From assembly GCF_002104475.1 (NCBI RefSeq), contig NZ_NBOF01000003.1, positions 786,192 through 850,191 on the forward strand: DNA of 64,000 nucleotides, given 5' to 3'. Of the stretch, positions 18,569 to 28,310 are shown piece by piece. The notes beneath the pieces are model-generated. The model worked only from the letters and a program-made list of their open reading frames with translations. It had not been told where the DNA came from and did no database searches. The translations under genes were made by a program, and so were the position numbers. Each line of letters starts with the position of its first letter. Within the stretch, counting starts at the first letter, position 1. Source of the stretch: Cognaticolwellia mytili (GTDB taxonomy: Bacteria; Pseudomonadota; Gammaproteobacteria; Enterobacterales; Alteromonadaceae).

Positions 18569-19120
18569 ATGAAAAACATCGAAATAGATGAAGAACTTTA
18601 TCATCACATTGCGTCAAATACCCAGTATATTGGCGAAAGCGCGTCATCGATCTTACGTCGCCTCATTAATTTACCAGACGAAGCTACTGCGGAAGTTATT
18701 GCTGAACCTGCAGCTGTAATTGTTGAAGTGGAAGAAACTGAAGTGGTGGCTGTTGAAGCGCCAGCACCAACAGTAGACACAAATGGCTCAGTATTTAACT
18801 ATATTAATAAAGAAGAGCTAGCCATGCAGCGTGGCGCTGTTGGTCGATTTTTACTTATTTTGGCAGCACTATATCGTGTACATAATCAGCAGTTCTCTAC
18901 TGTTTGTAATATTAGAGGCCGCGACCGTTTATACTTTGCTGGCAGCGAAGCTGAATTATCTGCTAGTGGCAGCAGTACTAAACCTCGTCAAATTCCTGAT
19001 AGCCCGTTTTGGGTTATTACTAACTCAAACACCACGCGCAAGAAAATGATGTTGACAGAAGTTGGTCGTACATTGGGTTATAACGAACAAGACGTGGAAG
19101 ATATTCGCGATTTACTTTAG
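18569..19120 (+). CDS. seqA: Replication initiation negative modulator SeqA
   Basis: Binds hemimethylated GATC sites to sequester new origins and limit re-initiation. The N-terminal oligomerisation domain begins [16 protein letters not shown], matching known SeqA starts. A variable acidic linker ([11 protein letters not shown]) leads to the C-terminal DNA-binding domain with [29 protein letters not shown] chose the ATG at 18569, preceded by AGGG; an in-frame TTG at 18533 would add 12 residues not seen in the family. It implies Dam methylation in this organism. pgm follows 53 bases downstream. Confidence 0.97.
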   Translation: MKNIEIDEELYHHIASNTQYIGESASSILRRLINLPDEATAEVIAEPAAVIVEVEETEVVAVEAPAPTVDTNGSVFNYINKEELAMQRGAVGRFLLILAALYRVHNQQFSTVCNIRGRDRLYFAGSEAELSASGSSTKPRQIPDSPFWVITNSNTTRKKMMLTEVGRTLGYNEQDVEDIRDLL

Positions 19121-19173
19121 TCGTTTGCATAGCAATACAACGGCTTAAGCTTTATAAGGGACAAGGAATTTAA

Positions 19174-20820
19174 ATGACAATTCATCATCATGCTGGTAAA
19201 CCTGCAAGACCAGAAGACAGAATTAATATTGGTCGTTTGGTTAGTGATTACTTTTTACAAACACCAGATGTCAACATTGCTGAGCAGAAAGTAACTTTTG
19301 GCACTTCGGGTCACCGTGGTAACGCCAGTAAATTAAGTTTTAATGAACATCATATTGAAGCTATTTGTCAGGCTGTTGCTGAATATCGTCAGACGCAAGG
19401 TTTTAAAGGACCATTGTATTTAGGTAAAGATACACACGCATTATCTGAGCCTGCATTTGCTTCTGCGGTTTCTGTATTAATTGCTAATAATGTCCCTGTG
19501 GTTATTCAAGCCGATGATGGCTTTACACCGACGCCAGTAATTTCACGTTTAATTATTGCTCATAACAACACTCAATCAGTACAAGCTGATGGCCTAATTA
19601 TTACGCCATCGCATAACCCTCCGACTGATGGCGGTATTAAATATAATCCACCTCATGGCGGGCCTGCTGAAGGCTCAATAACTAAAGTTATTGAGCAACG
19701 AGCTAACGAAATTATTGCTAATAAGCTTGTTGATGTTAAACGCACTGATTATACCCAAGCTTTACAATCGTCATTACTATTTCGTGAAGACTTCATTGAA
19801 TTTTACGTCAATGAATTAAGCCAAGTCATCGATATGGAAGTTATCGCAAAAGCAGGTGTGCATATTGGTGTTGACCCTTTAGGTGGTTCAGGTATTCATT
19901 ATTGGCCAGTTATTGCGAAAAAATATGGTTTAAAACTGGATGTTGTTAACCCTGTAGTTGATGCTAGCTTTGCGTTTATGCCGTTAGATAAAGACGGTAA
20001 AATCCGTATGGATTGCTCATCGCCATATGCCATGTCCGGTTTGATTGCACTAAAAAATAAATTTGATATTGCTGTTGGTAATGATCCTGATTTTGATCGC
20101 CATGGCATTGTCACTAAATCGGGCGGATTGATGAACCCGAATCATTATTTAGCGGTATCTATTCACTACTTGATGACTCACCGGAATTGGCCCGCAAGCT
20201 GTCAAATTGGTAAAACATTGGTCTCAAGCTCAATGATTGACCGTGTTGCTAAACTTATTGACAGACCGCTTTCTGAAGTGCCTGTTGGCTTTAAATGGTT
20301 TGTTGATGGCTTACATGATACAAGCTATGCCTTTGGTGGCGAAGAAAGTGCAGGTGCAACTTTTATCGCGCGTGACGGCAGTTGTTGGACAACAGACAAG
20401 GACGGTTTTGTAATGACCTTACTTGCTGCTGAAATGATTGCGGTAACGGGCAAAGACCCTTACCAGCTATATCAAGAACTTGCGCAGCAACTTGGCGAGC
20501 CATGTTATGGACGTGTTGAAGCCGTAGCTAACTTGCAACAAAAGCAAGTATTAACATCATTAACACCTAAAGCCATTACCACTGATATTTTAGCTGGTGA
20601 GAAAATCACCCAAATATTGTCACATGCGCCAGGTAATAATGCTGCGATTGGCGGCATTAAAGTGTGCACCGAAAATGGCTGGTTTGCTGCCCGTCCTTCT
20701 GGCACTGAAGATATCTACAAAATATATGCAGAAAGCTTTATTGATGATGTGCATTTGCAGTTAATTATCAGTGATGCTCAAAATTTAGTCAGTGCTGCCT
20801 TTGTTGCTGCTGGTTTGTAA
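19174..20820 (+). CDS. pgm: Phosphoglucomutase (alpha-D-glucose phosphate-specific)
   Basis: Interconverts glucose 1-phosphate and glucose 6-phosphate, supplying glycogen and envelope sugar precursors. 548 residues, the size of bacterial Pgm. The active-site phosphoserine loop is TPSHNP (about 147-152), the metal loop DPDFDRHG, the sugar-binding loop GGEESAGA, and the phosphate-binding loop RPSGTED near the C-terminus. AAGGGACAAGGA precedes the start. The seqA-pgm pairing is conserved in gammaproteobacteria. A strong terminator follows. Confidence 0.97.
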   Translation: MTIHHHAGKPARPEDRINIGRLVSDYFLQTPDVNIAEQKVTFGTSGHRGNASKLSFNEHHIEAICQAVAEYRQTQGFKGPLYLGKDTHALSEPAFASAVSVLIANNVPVVIQADDGFTPTPVISRLIIAHNNTQSVQADGLIITPSHNPPTDGGIKYNPPHGGPAEGSITKVIEQRANEIIANKLVDVKRTDYTQALQSSLLFREDFIEFYVNELSQVIDMEVIAKAGVHIGVDPLGGSGIHYWPVIAKKYGLKLDVVNPVVDASFAFMPLDKDGKIRMDCSSPYAMSGLIALKNKFDIAVGNDPDFDRHGIVTKSGGLMNPNHYLAVSIHYLMTHRNWPASCQIGKTLVSSSMIDRVAKLIDRPLSEVPVGFKWFVDGLHDTSYAFGGEESAGATFIARDGSCWTTDKDGFVMTLLAAEMIAVTGKDPYQLYQELAQQLGEPCYGRVEAVANLQQKQVLTSLTPKAITTDILAGEKITQILSHAPGNNAAIGGIKVCTENGWFAARPSGTEDIYKIYAESFIDDVHLQLIISDAQNLVSAAFVAAGL

Positions 20821-20885
20821 CTTTTATAAAAGAGGGCTTTGAAAAAGTATTGTTGAATAAGTTGCAGTGTACGTTATTCATAACA

Positions 20886-20915
20886 AAAAAAGGTGCTAAT
20901 AAGCACCTTTTTTTG
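20886..20915 (+). terminator. Terminator after pgm
   Basis: Stem AAAAAGGTGCT/AGCACCTTTTT (20887-20897 and 20902-20912, 4-base loop) running into a T tract. Confidence 0.9.
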
Positions 20916-21111
20916 TTGTTTTAGTTAGTATCAATGATTAACCACAAGAATCAAAACGGCAAACTAGCTTTCTTTCGATGTTCATTATTTCGTGATAAAA
21001 AGTACAATTTTTGATCTCAAAGGTGTTTGTTTGAATTTTATTCGATACTAGTTTCAGCATAGTTAAAATTTTTTTATAATATGCCTGTATTTTTCATAAC
21101 TAGACAAAGTG

Positions 21112-23289
21112 ATGACAGAATTAATTTGGACCGAAGGAATGAGTGTTGGCAATGACGCCATTGACGAGGATCATAAACAGATCATCGCCATACTAGCCAA
21201 ATTGACTTCAGCCGAACACGGTGAAACATCAGAACAAACAATTAATGAAATATTTATTGAGTTAGAGCATTATGTTTCTTTGCATTTCAGTAGAGAAGAA
21301 GCGCTACTAGAAAAGGCTGGTTACATTGAAGTTAAAGCGCATAAGGCGAGCCATCAACGTTTTATTGATCAATTGCCTTTGCTGAAAAAAGAGTGGTTAG
21401 CACAAGACTGCTTAACTTGTAGTGAAAAAATCACTACATTTCTTCATCAATGGCTTATTACCCATATCCTAGAAGAAGACTTAGACTATGTTCCATGTCT
21501 TCATGAGTTTTCTCACTCTGCGGCAAGAGAAGAAAATCATCCCCAACCTTCTGTCATTGCAAAAATGGCGTATGGTTTATCGCAAAGAATAAAGCTTAGC
21601 CAGCGAGTTTTTATTACCACGCTATTACCAATTTTAGGTGTTTTACTGCTTAGTTTTATTATTTTATTTGATAATTATAAAGACTATAAGAACGTATCTC
21701 TTGCTTTGGGATTGAATGATGTTATAGCGCAAGTTAATGATATTAGTCATTCTTTACAAGCAGAAAGAGGTCTTGCTAGTGGGCTGATCAGCTCTAATTA
21801 TCAATATTTTAACAAACAATTCAATGCACAAAGCCTAATGACGGATGAGAGTATAGAAAGATTTTTAACTTTACTTGAAAGTGGATTGGATCCCGCGGTA
21901 AAAGATAACATTCGCTTCTATTTAGCGCAGTCTCGTGATGAGTTTATAGAATTAAAGCAATATAGAAAGAGATTGGCTGATCGAACTGTAAGTTTTATAG
22001 ATACATATGAAGCTTATATGCGTTTTATAGAGCAGTTGCTATCGATATCTGAACATTTAACACATGTTGATATGAACTCGCGATCAGCAAATGACATTTC
22101 AGCCATTAGCGCATTATTACTTTTTAAGGAATATACAGGGCAAGTAAGGGCATTAGGAATGAATATGCTTTTAGCTCAGGATCATGATATTTTTAGTAAC
22201 GCTAGCATGAGTATGTTGCTTGGCAAGCAATTAACTATTTTACGCGTCTTTCATTATTCAGCGAGTAACGAGCAGAAAACTTTATGTGCAACAGCTTGTG
22301 ATGCCCAAGAAAATCAGCAGCTACTTAGGCAACGTTTTTCATTCGTAATGGATGAGAAAAATATTGAGCAACGTAGTAAGTACTGGTTTAATTTAATGTC
22401 GGCAGATATTGATAAATTAAAAATGATCACAGATGAATTAACTGCAAATTTTAGGGCAAAAGTTCAAATAGAAAATCAGCGTTTAGAAAATAATTATTAT
22501 GGTGTTTTATTATTATTAAGTCTTTTTTTAGTCAGCGCTACATTATTCTCTCTAATACTAAACCATAGCATAATTAACCCTATTAGATTGATAACTGAGG
22601 CATTAAATAAAATGGCTCAAGGTTATGGAAATATGCAATTTAAGAAAAAGCTTACGGATGATGAAATTGGTGCAATGCAAACGGCTTATGAAAAATTACG
22701 TCGAAAACTGCTACAAGTTGATATTTTTCAAGCGATAGTTGACCGTCAACAAAATGAAATTGAATACCGGAAATCTCAACAAGCGCATTTGAAAACGTTA
22801 GCCTATACAGATGCATTAACTGGTGCCGTTAATCGTCGTCATTTTAATAAAGTACTGGCGGATGAAATTTCACAAGCTGATCATGACCAGCTACCTCTAT
22901 CGATAATGCTATTAGATATCGATTATTTTAAGCAAGTTAATGATAGATTTGGTCACGCTGTCGGTGATGAAGTTTTAATTATGTTTTATCGAGCATGTAA
23001 AGTTGCTGTGCGCTCAAATGATGTTGTAGCGCGTATTGGTGGTGAAGAGTTCGTTATTATATTGCCAAAAACGAACGAGAAAAATGCTTTCCAATTTGCC
23101 GAACGTCTTCGGGATAAGGTTCAGCAGCTAGAAGTAATTGTTGATGAAAACAAAATTGACTTAACAGTAAGTATTGGTGTTAGCCAATGGAATAAATACT
23201 CTTGTTCTTCAGCAGAAGAGTTTGTTGCTAACGCTGATAGGTTGCTCTACCAGGCGAAGGATCGTGGCAGAAATAGAGTTGTAATGTGA
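21112..23289 (+). CDS. Hemerythrin-NIT-HAMP-GGDEF diguanylate cyclase
   Basis: 725 residues that should make cyclic di-GMP under control of two inputs. The N-terminal bacteriohemerythrin (about 4-130) keeps all seven di-iron ligands: H21, H58, E62, H77, H81, H118, D123. Then come a transmembrane helix (about 165-185), a nitrate/nitrite-sensing-like NIT domain (QAERGLASGLIS), a second helix (about 465-485), HAMP and GGDEF (about 565-725). The catalytic motif is GGEEF and the inhibitory RxxD site (RSND) is intact. I chose the ATG at 21112; a GTG directly precedes it. Oxygen or NO at the iron site plus a periplasmic ligand is the inferred signal. Confidence 0.9.
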   Translation: MTELIWTEGMSVGNDAIDEDHKQIIAILAKLTSAEHGETSEQTINEIFIELEHYVSLHFSREEALLEKAGYIEVKAHKASHQRFIDQLPLLKKEWLAQDCLTCSEKITTFLHQWLITHILEEDLDYVPCLHEFSHSAAREENHPQPSVIAKMAYGLSQRIKLSQRVFITTLLPILGVLLLSFIILFDNYKDYKNVSLALGLNDVIAQVNDISHSLQAERGLASGLISSNYQYFNKQFNAQSLMTDESIERFLTLLESGLDPAVKDNIRFYLAQSRDEFIELKQYRKRLADRTVSFIDTYEAYMRFIEQLLSISEHLTHVDMNSRSANDISAISALLLFKEYTGQVRALGMNMLLAQDHDIFSNASMSMLLGKQLTILRVFHYSASNEQKTLCATACDAQENQQLLRQRFSFVMDEKNIEQRSKYWFNLMSADIDKLKMITDELTANFRAKVQIENQRLENNYYGVLLLLSLFLVSATLFSLILNHSIINPIRLITEALNKMAQGYGNMQFKKKLTDDEIGAMQTAYEKLRRKLLQVDIFQAIVDRQQNEIEYRKSQQAHLKTLAYTDALTGAVNRRHFNKVLADEISQADHDQLPLSIMLLDIDYFKQVNDRFGHAVGDEVLIMFYRACKVAVRSNDVVARIGGEEFVIILPKTNEKNAFQFAERLRDKVQQLEVIVDENKIDLTVSIGVSQWNKYSCSSAEEFVANADRLLYQAKDRGRNRVVM

Positions 23290-23320
23290 CAAACTTATTA
23301 AATACCTGTGTTATGAGTAA

Positions 23321-23343
23321 AGCCTTCTATAAAGGCTATTTTG
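23321..23343 (+). terminator. Possible weak terminator after the GGDEF gene
   Basis: Stem AGCCTT/AAGGCT with a 5-base loop, followed by ATTTTG, about 30 bases past the stop. Short stem and weak T run. Confidence 0.4.
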
Positions 23344-23468
23344 TAGTTTTATTGTTGCCGGCTTTTCTGAGAAGATTGAAGACATATTCGATTTTAGATA
23401 TAAGACACGCGAACAGTTGATTTTTACGATATGCAAAAGCTGATTAGCCTAAGCCAGGGGTAATGAGA

Positions 23469-23627
23469 ATGAAAAACAACTATTTCGATGTATTTTCAAA
23501 AATTTACTGTAGTGACTTACTTTTGTGTTCGAAATCACTTGTTAACTTTATTAGCGGTTTACAAAAACGTATAGCAGAATTCGATATGTTTGAATATTAT
23601 GACGGTAAGATTAATCTAAAGCTTTAA
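23469..23627 (+). CDS. Small ORF of 52 codons, unassigned
   Basis: Lies in the 386-base gap between the GGDEF and GNAT genes. The product begins MKNNYFDVFSKIYCSDLLLC and ends in YYDGKINLKL. It has no signal peptide or recognised motif, and the ribosome site is weak. It may be a chance ORF; the rest of the gap shows nothing else. Confidence 0.3.
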   Translation: MKNNYFDVFSKIYCSDLLLCSKSLVNFISGLQKRIAEFDMFEYYDGKINLKL

Positions 23628-23675
23628 AACTACCACTATCTTCTAATTTGAGTTCTTTATTGCTAGGAATTTGTC

Positions 23676-24179
23676 TTGGTTATTGTTAAAACGAAACGGC
23701 TTTGTATTCGTCAAGTAACGAATGAAGATGCTAAAGAACTCTTAAAAGTACTTGCTGATCCTATTGTTATGCAATATTCAACCGTTGGTGTTCATACTAA
23801 GGAACAAATTGATGGTTATATTGCCAATTGTAAAAAGCAATATAATATAAATGGTTATGGGCATTGGGCGATTTATAACACTGAGCATAATGAGTTTATA
23901 GGTGTGTGCGGCCTTAATAAACATACAATAGAGGCGGAGGATATTGTACATATTAACTACCGCCTAGCCACTGGCCAACAAGGAAGGGGGTATGCTACAG
24001 AGTCTGTTGCTGGGGTTTTAAGTTTTGCTAAAAAGCACTTAAAATTGAATATTGTATATGCGTTGATTGAGCCAGCAAATGCTAGCTCAGTTAAGGTAAT
24101 AAACCGGGCTGGTTTTAAGTTTGTTAAATCTTCAGTATTTCGTGGTTTTATTGTCGATATTTATCAAACAAATTTATAA
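23676..24179 (+). CDS. GNAT acetyltransferase, RimJ/RimL type
   Basis: 167 residues of the Acetyltransf_3 group, which acetylates protein N-termini or small molecules. It opens TKRLCIRQVTNEDAKEL, and has the acetyl-CoA loop RLATGQQGRGYATES (about 92-106) and the NASSVKVINRAGFKF segment typical of RimJ/RimL. The start is a TTG about 8 bases after AGGAA; no ATG suits. Its stop is two bases from the stop of the convergent rlmF gene. Confidence 0.88.
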   Translation: MVIVKTKRLCIRQVTNEDAKELLKVLADPIVMQYSTVGVHTKEQIDGYIANCKKQYNINGYGHWAIYNTEHNEFIGVCGLNKHTIEAEDIVHINYRLATGQQGRGYATESVAGVLSFAKKHLKLNIVYALIEPANASSVKVINRAGFKFVKSSVFRGFIVDIYQTNL

Positions 24180-24181
24180 CG

Positions 24182-25162
24182 CTAAACAAATGTCCAAGCT
24201 AAGACTCTAGTGATTTTATTCCCCTGTTTCATTTCTATTTCTCGTACATCGGTTGCACCAAGTTTTTGAATTAGTTTTTTTGCCGGTTTAACATTATCAA
24301 TTTTAGATACCAAGCTGGTAAACCATCGACATTGAGCTGAGAAGGTTTGGCTTTCTTTGATGAGTTTTTTAAGGAACATGCGTTCACCACCTTTGCACCA
24401 AAGTTCTGCGTCGAGACCTCCAAAATTTAAGGTAGCGTTATTCTTACTTGGACTCGCTACTTTTTGTTCTCCGCGATTACGGGCAAGGTTGTCGAGTTTA
24501 CGCTTGCTGCCTTTTAACGCTTCTTCTTGCGAGGCATGAAATGGTGGATTACACACCGTGACATCAAAATGTTCGCTAGCTCGAATAATACCTTCGAAAA
24601 TATGACTTTTATCGCTTTGTGTACGCAGTTCGAAACAATTTTTTAGCTTAGGGTTTTTTGCGATAATCGTAGATACGTTATTAATCGACTCAGTATTAAT
24701 ATCACTACCAACACAATGCCAATTGTATATTTGACAGGCTAATAGTGGATATATACCGTTGGCTCCTGTGCCTATGTCTAGCATTCTAACGTTGCGCTTG
24801 CCAGTAGTTCTATTACTAATTTTGTTTGTAATTGGCTCGCCAATGCCTAGCAATTCAGCGATGTAATGAATGTAGTCGACTCTGCCTGGAATAGGAGGGC
24901 AAAGCGCACCCTGTGGAATATCCCAATTGTTAATATTGTAATGGTGTTTTAATAGTGCCGCATTCAGTGATTTTACTGCTTTTGGATTTGCAAAATCAAT
25001 AGAGGTATTGCCATGTGCATTCGGTTTCACAAATGGAGCTAATGACGGGTAACTTTTTACTAGCGCAGAAAAATCATAACCATGCTTGTGCAGATTTCTC
25101 GGATGCAGGTGTTTGGGATTAGACTTAGGTGGGGTATTTTTATTTTGGTTAAGTGTGCTCAC
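24182..25162 (-). CDS. rlmF: 23S rRNA m6A1618 methyltransferase RlmF
   Basis: SAM-dependent enzyme that methylates A1618 of 23S rRNA. The start LHPRNLHKHGYDF and the blocks NWDIPQGALCPPIPGRVDYIHY, LDIGTGANGIYPL (SAM-binding motif I) and the catalytic CNPPFHAS (NPPF) match RlmF (YbiN). The C-terminal block LNFGGLDAELWCKGGE and closing TRVLAWTFV are also conserved. 326 residues is slightly longer than E. coli RlmF because of the N-terminal tail. Divergent from recX. Confidence 0.95.
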   Translation of the reverse strand: MSTLNQNKNTPPKSNPKHLHPRNLHKHGYDFSALVKSYPSLAPFVKPNAHGNTSIDFANPKAVKSLNAALLKHHYNINNWDIPQGALCPPIPGRVDYIHYIAELLGIGEPITNKISNRTTGKRNVRMLDIGTGANGIYPLLACQIYNWHCVGSDINTESINNVSTIIAKNPKLKNCFELRTQSDKSHIFEGIIRASEHFDVTVCNPPFHASQEEALKGSKRKLDNLARNRGEQKVASPSKNNATLNFGGLDAELWCKGGERMFLKKLIKESQTFSAQCRWFTSLVSKIDNVKPAKKLIQKLGATDVREIEMKQGNKITRVLAWTFV

Positions 25163-25248
25163 AAATAGTTGTCCGAGGTTTAGGGTTCAAAAGTAATGGG
25201 AGGGTGGTTATAATTGGCTATTATAGCCTTAATTGATCACACATAAAC

Positions 25249-25755
25249 ATGTATAAAAGAAAGCAAGACACTAAGCCGCAAGTTATTTCATATGAGCGGG
25301 TAAAATCATACATGCTTTGGCTGATTGAACGCTATGGTGATTATTCAGCTAAAAAGCTGCTGCAAAAGGCAAACTTACTGTTTAAAGATGACACTCAGTT
25401 TAATGAACCGGCATTAGCTTATCTTGTAGAACGAGACATTGTGAATGATCTGCGCTATGCACAACGTTTAACCATAAGCTTTTCAGAAAAAAACATTGGC
25501 CCTAACAAGATAAAAGAAAAGCTCTATGCAAAAGGCTTTTCATCTCAAATTATCGATGAATGTGTTAGCGCGATAGAAACAACAGACGAAGATTACTTTG
25601 ATAAAGCCTTAATATTAAAAATAAGAAAGTTTGGTGTTGAGCCAATTGACGATTTGAAGCTAAAACAAAAAGCGTTGCGACACCTGATCACCAAAGGTTT
25701 TTCGTACTCTATCGCTAATAAAGTGATTAGCCATTCTGGCGAAGAGGATCACTAG
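25249..25755 (+). CDS. recX: RecX-family regulatory protein
   Basis: 168 residues with the three-helix repeats of RecX: YMLWLIERYGDYSAKKLLQKA, YLVERDIVNDLRYAQRLTISFSEKNIGPNKIKEKLYAKGF, and a third repeat near the C-terminus. RecX proteins bind RecA filaments and inhibit them. recA is not adjacent here, and no LexA box was seen upstream, unlike the usual recA-recX arrangement, so it may be a RecX paralogue. Confidence 0.82.
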   Translation: MYKRKQDTKPQVISYERVKSYMLWLIERYGDYSAKKLLQKANLLFKDDTQFNEPALAYLVERDIVNDLRYAQRLTISFSEKNIGPNKIKEKLYAKGFSSQIIDECVSAIETTDEDYFDKALILKIRKFGVEPIDDLKLKQKALRHLITKGFSYSIANKVISHSGEEDH

Positions 25756-25841
25756 TTCATTGCTAGCGAGTTATACTCAGGGTAACTAGTATTTAATTTA
25801 ATATAGGTTTAGATAATAGGCTGTGAAGTGGAATATTTTTT

Positions 25842-26007
25842 ATGTTTACATATACAGTAATTGTCGCAATTATTTTGGGCCTAGTTTTTGGCGGAATTGT
25901 TGCCTTATTTAATAAACAAAATAAACTCATATACTTTCAACGTACTTTTTGGCTATGCCGCTACGGCCGTAACAGTTTTTATCATGCTATACATTTTTAT
26001 TAAGTAA
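25842..26007 (+). pseudogene. Small two-helix membrane protein gene split by a frameshift
   Basis: From ATG 25842 the frame encodes a hydrophobic helix (MFTYTVIVAIILGLVFGGIV) and then degenerates to polar residues ending at 26003. In the next frame a second hydrophobic helix (VLFGYAATAVTVFIMLYIF) ends at TAA 26005-26007. Joining them at the A-rich stretch near 25910-25925 gives a two-helix protein of about 54 residues. Either a genuine frameshift mutation or a base error. No family recognised. Confidence 0.4.
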
Positions 26008-26022
26008 CCCTAAATAGATATT

Positions 26023-26943
26023 TTAATTAATGCTACAGCCTTCAGCTAATAGCCATGATTTAAAACACTCTATCACAGGCGAGGACCGATGTTGAATAAT
26101 GTAATAACCAGTATTTGCCTCAATAGGCGTAAAGGGGGATATTAACCGACCGCTTTTGAAATCATTTTCTACCAAGGCATAGCGAGCAAGTGCGACTCCT
26201 AATCCCGCTTCGGCCGCAGCCATCGACATATCAGTACGGTTAAAAAAGTGCCCTTGATTGCTTTCGGTTTTAATTTTCATTTGGTTAAACCAATAATACC
26301 ATTCAGTATACCTTTTTGCATGTCGCCACGGCATAGCGTCGTGTAGTAAGGTGACTGATTGCCAGATGCTGTTTTGGTTTTCTAATGAACTATCTTGCCA
26401 ATTAAAGCGCTTAAAATACTGTGGGCTCATTACTGGAGTAAATCGCTCACTAAGTAGTAATTCCGCATTCGGGTTAACATAAGGCGTTTGTCCGTAGTCT
26501 ATCGCAAGGTCGAAGTCTCTGTCTTGATAATCAACTAATGCACCTTCGGCGTATGTTTGGATACTAATATTAGGGTATAGGTTATAAAATTTCTGAAGGC
26601 GAGGGATAAGCCACTTATAGGCAAAAGATGGTGTGAGTTTGAGTTTTACTTCACCATCAAGTGATTGTCCTTGCTGTAAGTCATTAATAACATTTTCTAT
26701 ATCAGCAAAGTGATGTTTGACTACTTGATAAAGTTTTTTTCCATCTTTTGTTAATTCAATACCTCTAGAGTGCCTTTCAAATAAGGTTAATGACAACTGA
26801 TTTTCTAACAAGCCTATCTGCTGGCTGATAGCACCTGTGGTGATGTGTAAATAATCTGCCGTTTTAGTAAAGCTACCTAGTCGGGCTGCTACCTCAAAAG
26901 TAACTAATCCAGAAAATATATTGCCTTTCAGTGCCATGCTCAT
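26023..26943 (-). CDS. LysR-family regulator (GcvA/DsdC-like)
   Basis: 306 residues. The N-terminal winged helix is FEVAARLGSFTKTADYLHITTGAISQQI, characteristic of the GcvA-like branch, and the effector-binding domain follows (about 95-300). It is transcribed divergently from dadA with only 110 bases between the chosen starts, the classic layout of a LysR activator and its target. Control of D-amino-acid oxidation is therefore the inference. Confidence 0.92.
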   Translation of the reverse strand: MSMALKGNIFSGLVTFEVAARLGSFTKTADYLHITTGAISQQIGLLENQLSLTLFERHSRGIELTKDGKKLYQVVKHHFADIENVINDLQQGQSLDGEVKLKLTPSFAYKWLIPRLQKFYNLYPNISIQTYAEGALVDYQDRDFDLAIDYGQTPYVNPNAELLLSERFTPVMSPQYFKRFNWQDSSLENQNSIWQSVTLLHDAMPWRHAKRYTEWYYWFNQMKIKTESNQGHFFNRTDMSMAAAEAGLGVALARYALVENDFKSGRLISPFTPIEANTGYYIIQHRSSPVIECFKSWLLAEGCSIN

Positions 26944-27053
26944 CTCTGTCTATAGAATAACTAAACACAGATGTTAATAAATATCGTTTGATAAAGACAT
27001 GTTATTTTCGCATTGTGTCTTCATGTTTGAGTGAAAAAGTTAGCATTATTGGT

Positions 27054-28310
27054 ATGAAAATTATTGTTATGGGCGCTGGCGTTGTTGGTTTGACATCGGC
27101 TTGGTACTTGGCTCAAAAGGGCCATCAGGTAACTGTTATTGATAGACAGGCAAAGAGCGGTGAAGAGACTAGCTTTGCTAATGCAGGCCAAATTTCTTAC
27201 GGTTATTCGTCGCCTTGGGCAGCCCCGGGTATTCCGTTTAAAGCGATTAAATGGTTAGCTCAAAAACATTCGCCATTGGTTATAAAGCCGGATATGTCAC
27301 CAGAGTTATACCTTTGGACTATGCAAATGTTAAAAAATTGCACTGAAAAAAGTTATCGAATCAATAAAAGTAGAATGCTACGCGTAGCAAATTATAGTCG
27401 GCAATGTTTGCTAGATTTACGTGATGAGCATCAAATATCTTATGAAGGGCGCCAGCAAGGGACCTTACAGGTTTTTAGGAATCAGTCACAAGTCGACAGC
27501 GTAGAAAAGGATATGAAATTGCTAGCCGATAGCGGTACGCGTTTCAAATTGCTAAACGTTGATGAATGTGTGACAAAAGAACCCGGCTTAGCCTTAGTGA
27601 AGAATAAAATAGTCGCTGGCTTATATTTACCAGATGATGAAACCGGAGATTGTCATCAATTTTGTCAGCAACTGACTGAAATGGCTAAAACAGCGGGTGT
27701 GAAATTTAAATTCAATCTGCAGGTAAGCAGTCTCTTAATTGAAAATGAAAAAATAGCAGCGGTTAATACATCGATAGGTACATTGAATGCAGATGCCTAT
27801 GTTGTTGCATTAGGCTGTTACTCTGCACAACTATTAAAACCGTTGGGGATTAATTTACCGGTATATCCTGTAAAAGGTTATTCGCTAACCATTCCTATGG
27901 AAAATGCTGAGTTTTCACCTATTTCAACAGTGATGGATGAGAGTTATAAAGTGGCGCTGACGCGCTTTGATGACCGTATTAGAGTTGCCGGAACAGCTGA
28001 GTTGTCTGGCTTTAATTTAGGTTTATCATCAAAGCGAAAAGCCACAATTGCTATGGTGGCTGAAGATTTATTTCCGCAGGCAGGTGATATAACAAAAGCT
28101 GAGTTTTGGACTGGCCTTCGTCCAATGACGCCTGATGGCACACCTATTATAGGTAAAACTAAAATTAGCAATTTATATACTAATACTGGTCACGGCACTT
28201 TAGGCTGGACTATGGCTTGCGGCTCAGGAAAGTTACTTGCCGATATAGTCTCGGACAGCCAAGTCGAGATTGATACTTGCGGGTTAAGCTCATTTCGTTA
28301 CTTATTATAG
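27054..28310 (+). CDS. dadA: D-amino acid dehydrogenase, small subunit type
   Basis: FAD enzyme that deaminates D-amino acids at the membrane. The dinucleotide-binding motif VMGAGVVGLTSAWYLAQKGHQVTVID is right after the chosen ATG at 27054 (MKIIVMGAG). An in-frame ATG at 26988 would add 22 unconserved residues. The marks GQISYGYSSPWAAPGIP, the C-terminal GLRPMTPDGTPIIG and TNTGHGTLGWTMACGSG are diagnostic of DadA. 418 residues, slightly shorter than E. coli DadA. The divergent LysR gene is the likely regulator. No alanine racemase gene is next to it. Confidence 0.93.
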   Translation: MKIIVMGAGVVGLTSAWYLAQKGHQVTVIDRQAKSGEETSFANAGQISYGYSSPWAAPGIPFKAIKWLAQKHSPLVIKPDMSPELYLWTMQMLKNCTEKSYRINKSRMLRVANYSRQCLLDLRDEHQISYEGRQQGTLQVFRNQSQVDSVEKDMKLLADSGTRFKLLNVDECVTKEPGLALVKNKIVAGLYLPDDETGDCHQFCQQLTEMAKTAGVKFKFNLQVSSLLIENEKIAAVNTSIGTLNADAYVVALGCYSAQLLKPLGINLPVYPVKGYSLTIPMENAEFSPISTVMDESYKVALTRFDDRIRVAGTAELSGFNLGLSSKRKATIAMVAEDLFPQAGDITKAEFWTGLRPMTPDGTPIIGKTKISNLYTNTGHGTLGWTMACGSGKLLADIVSDSQVEIDTCGLSSFRYLL

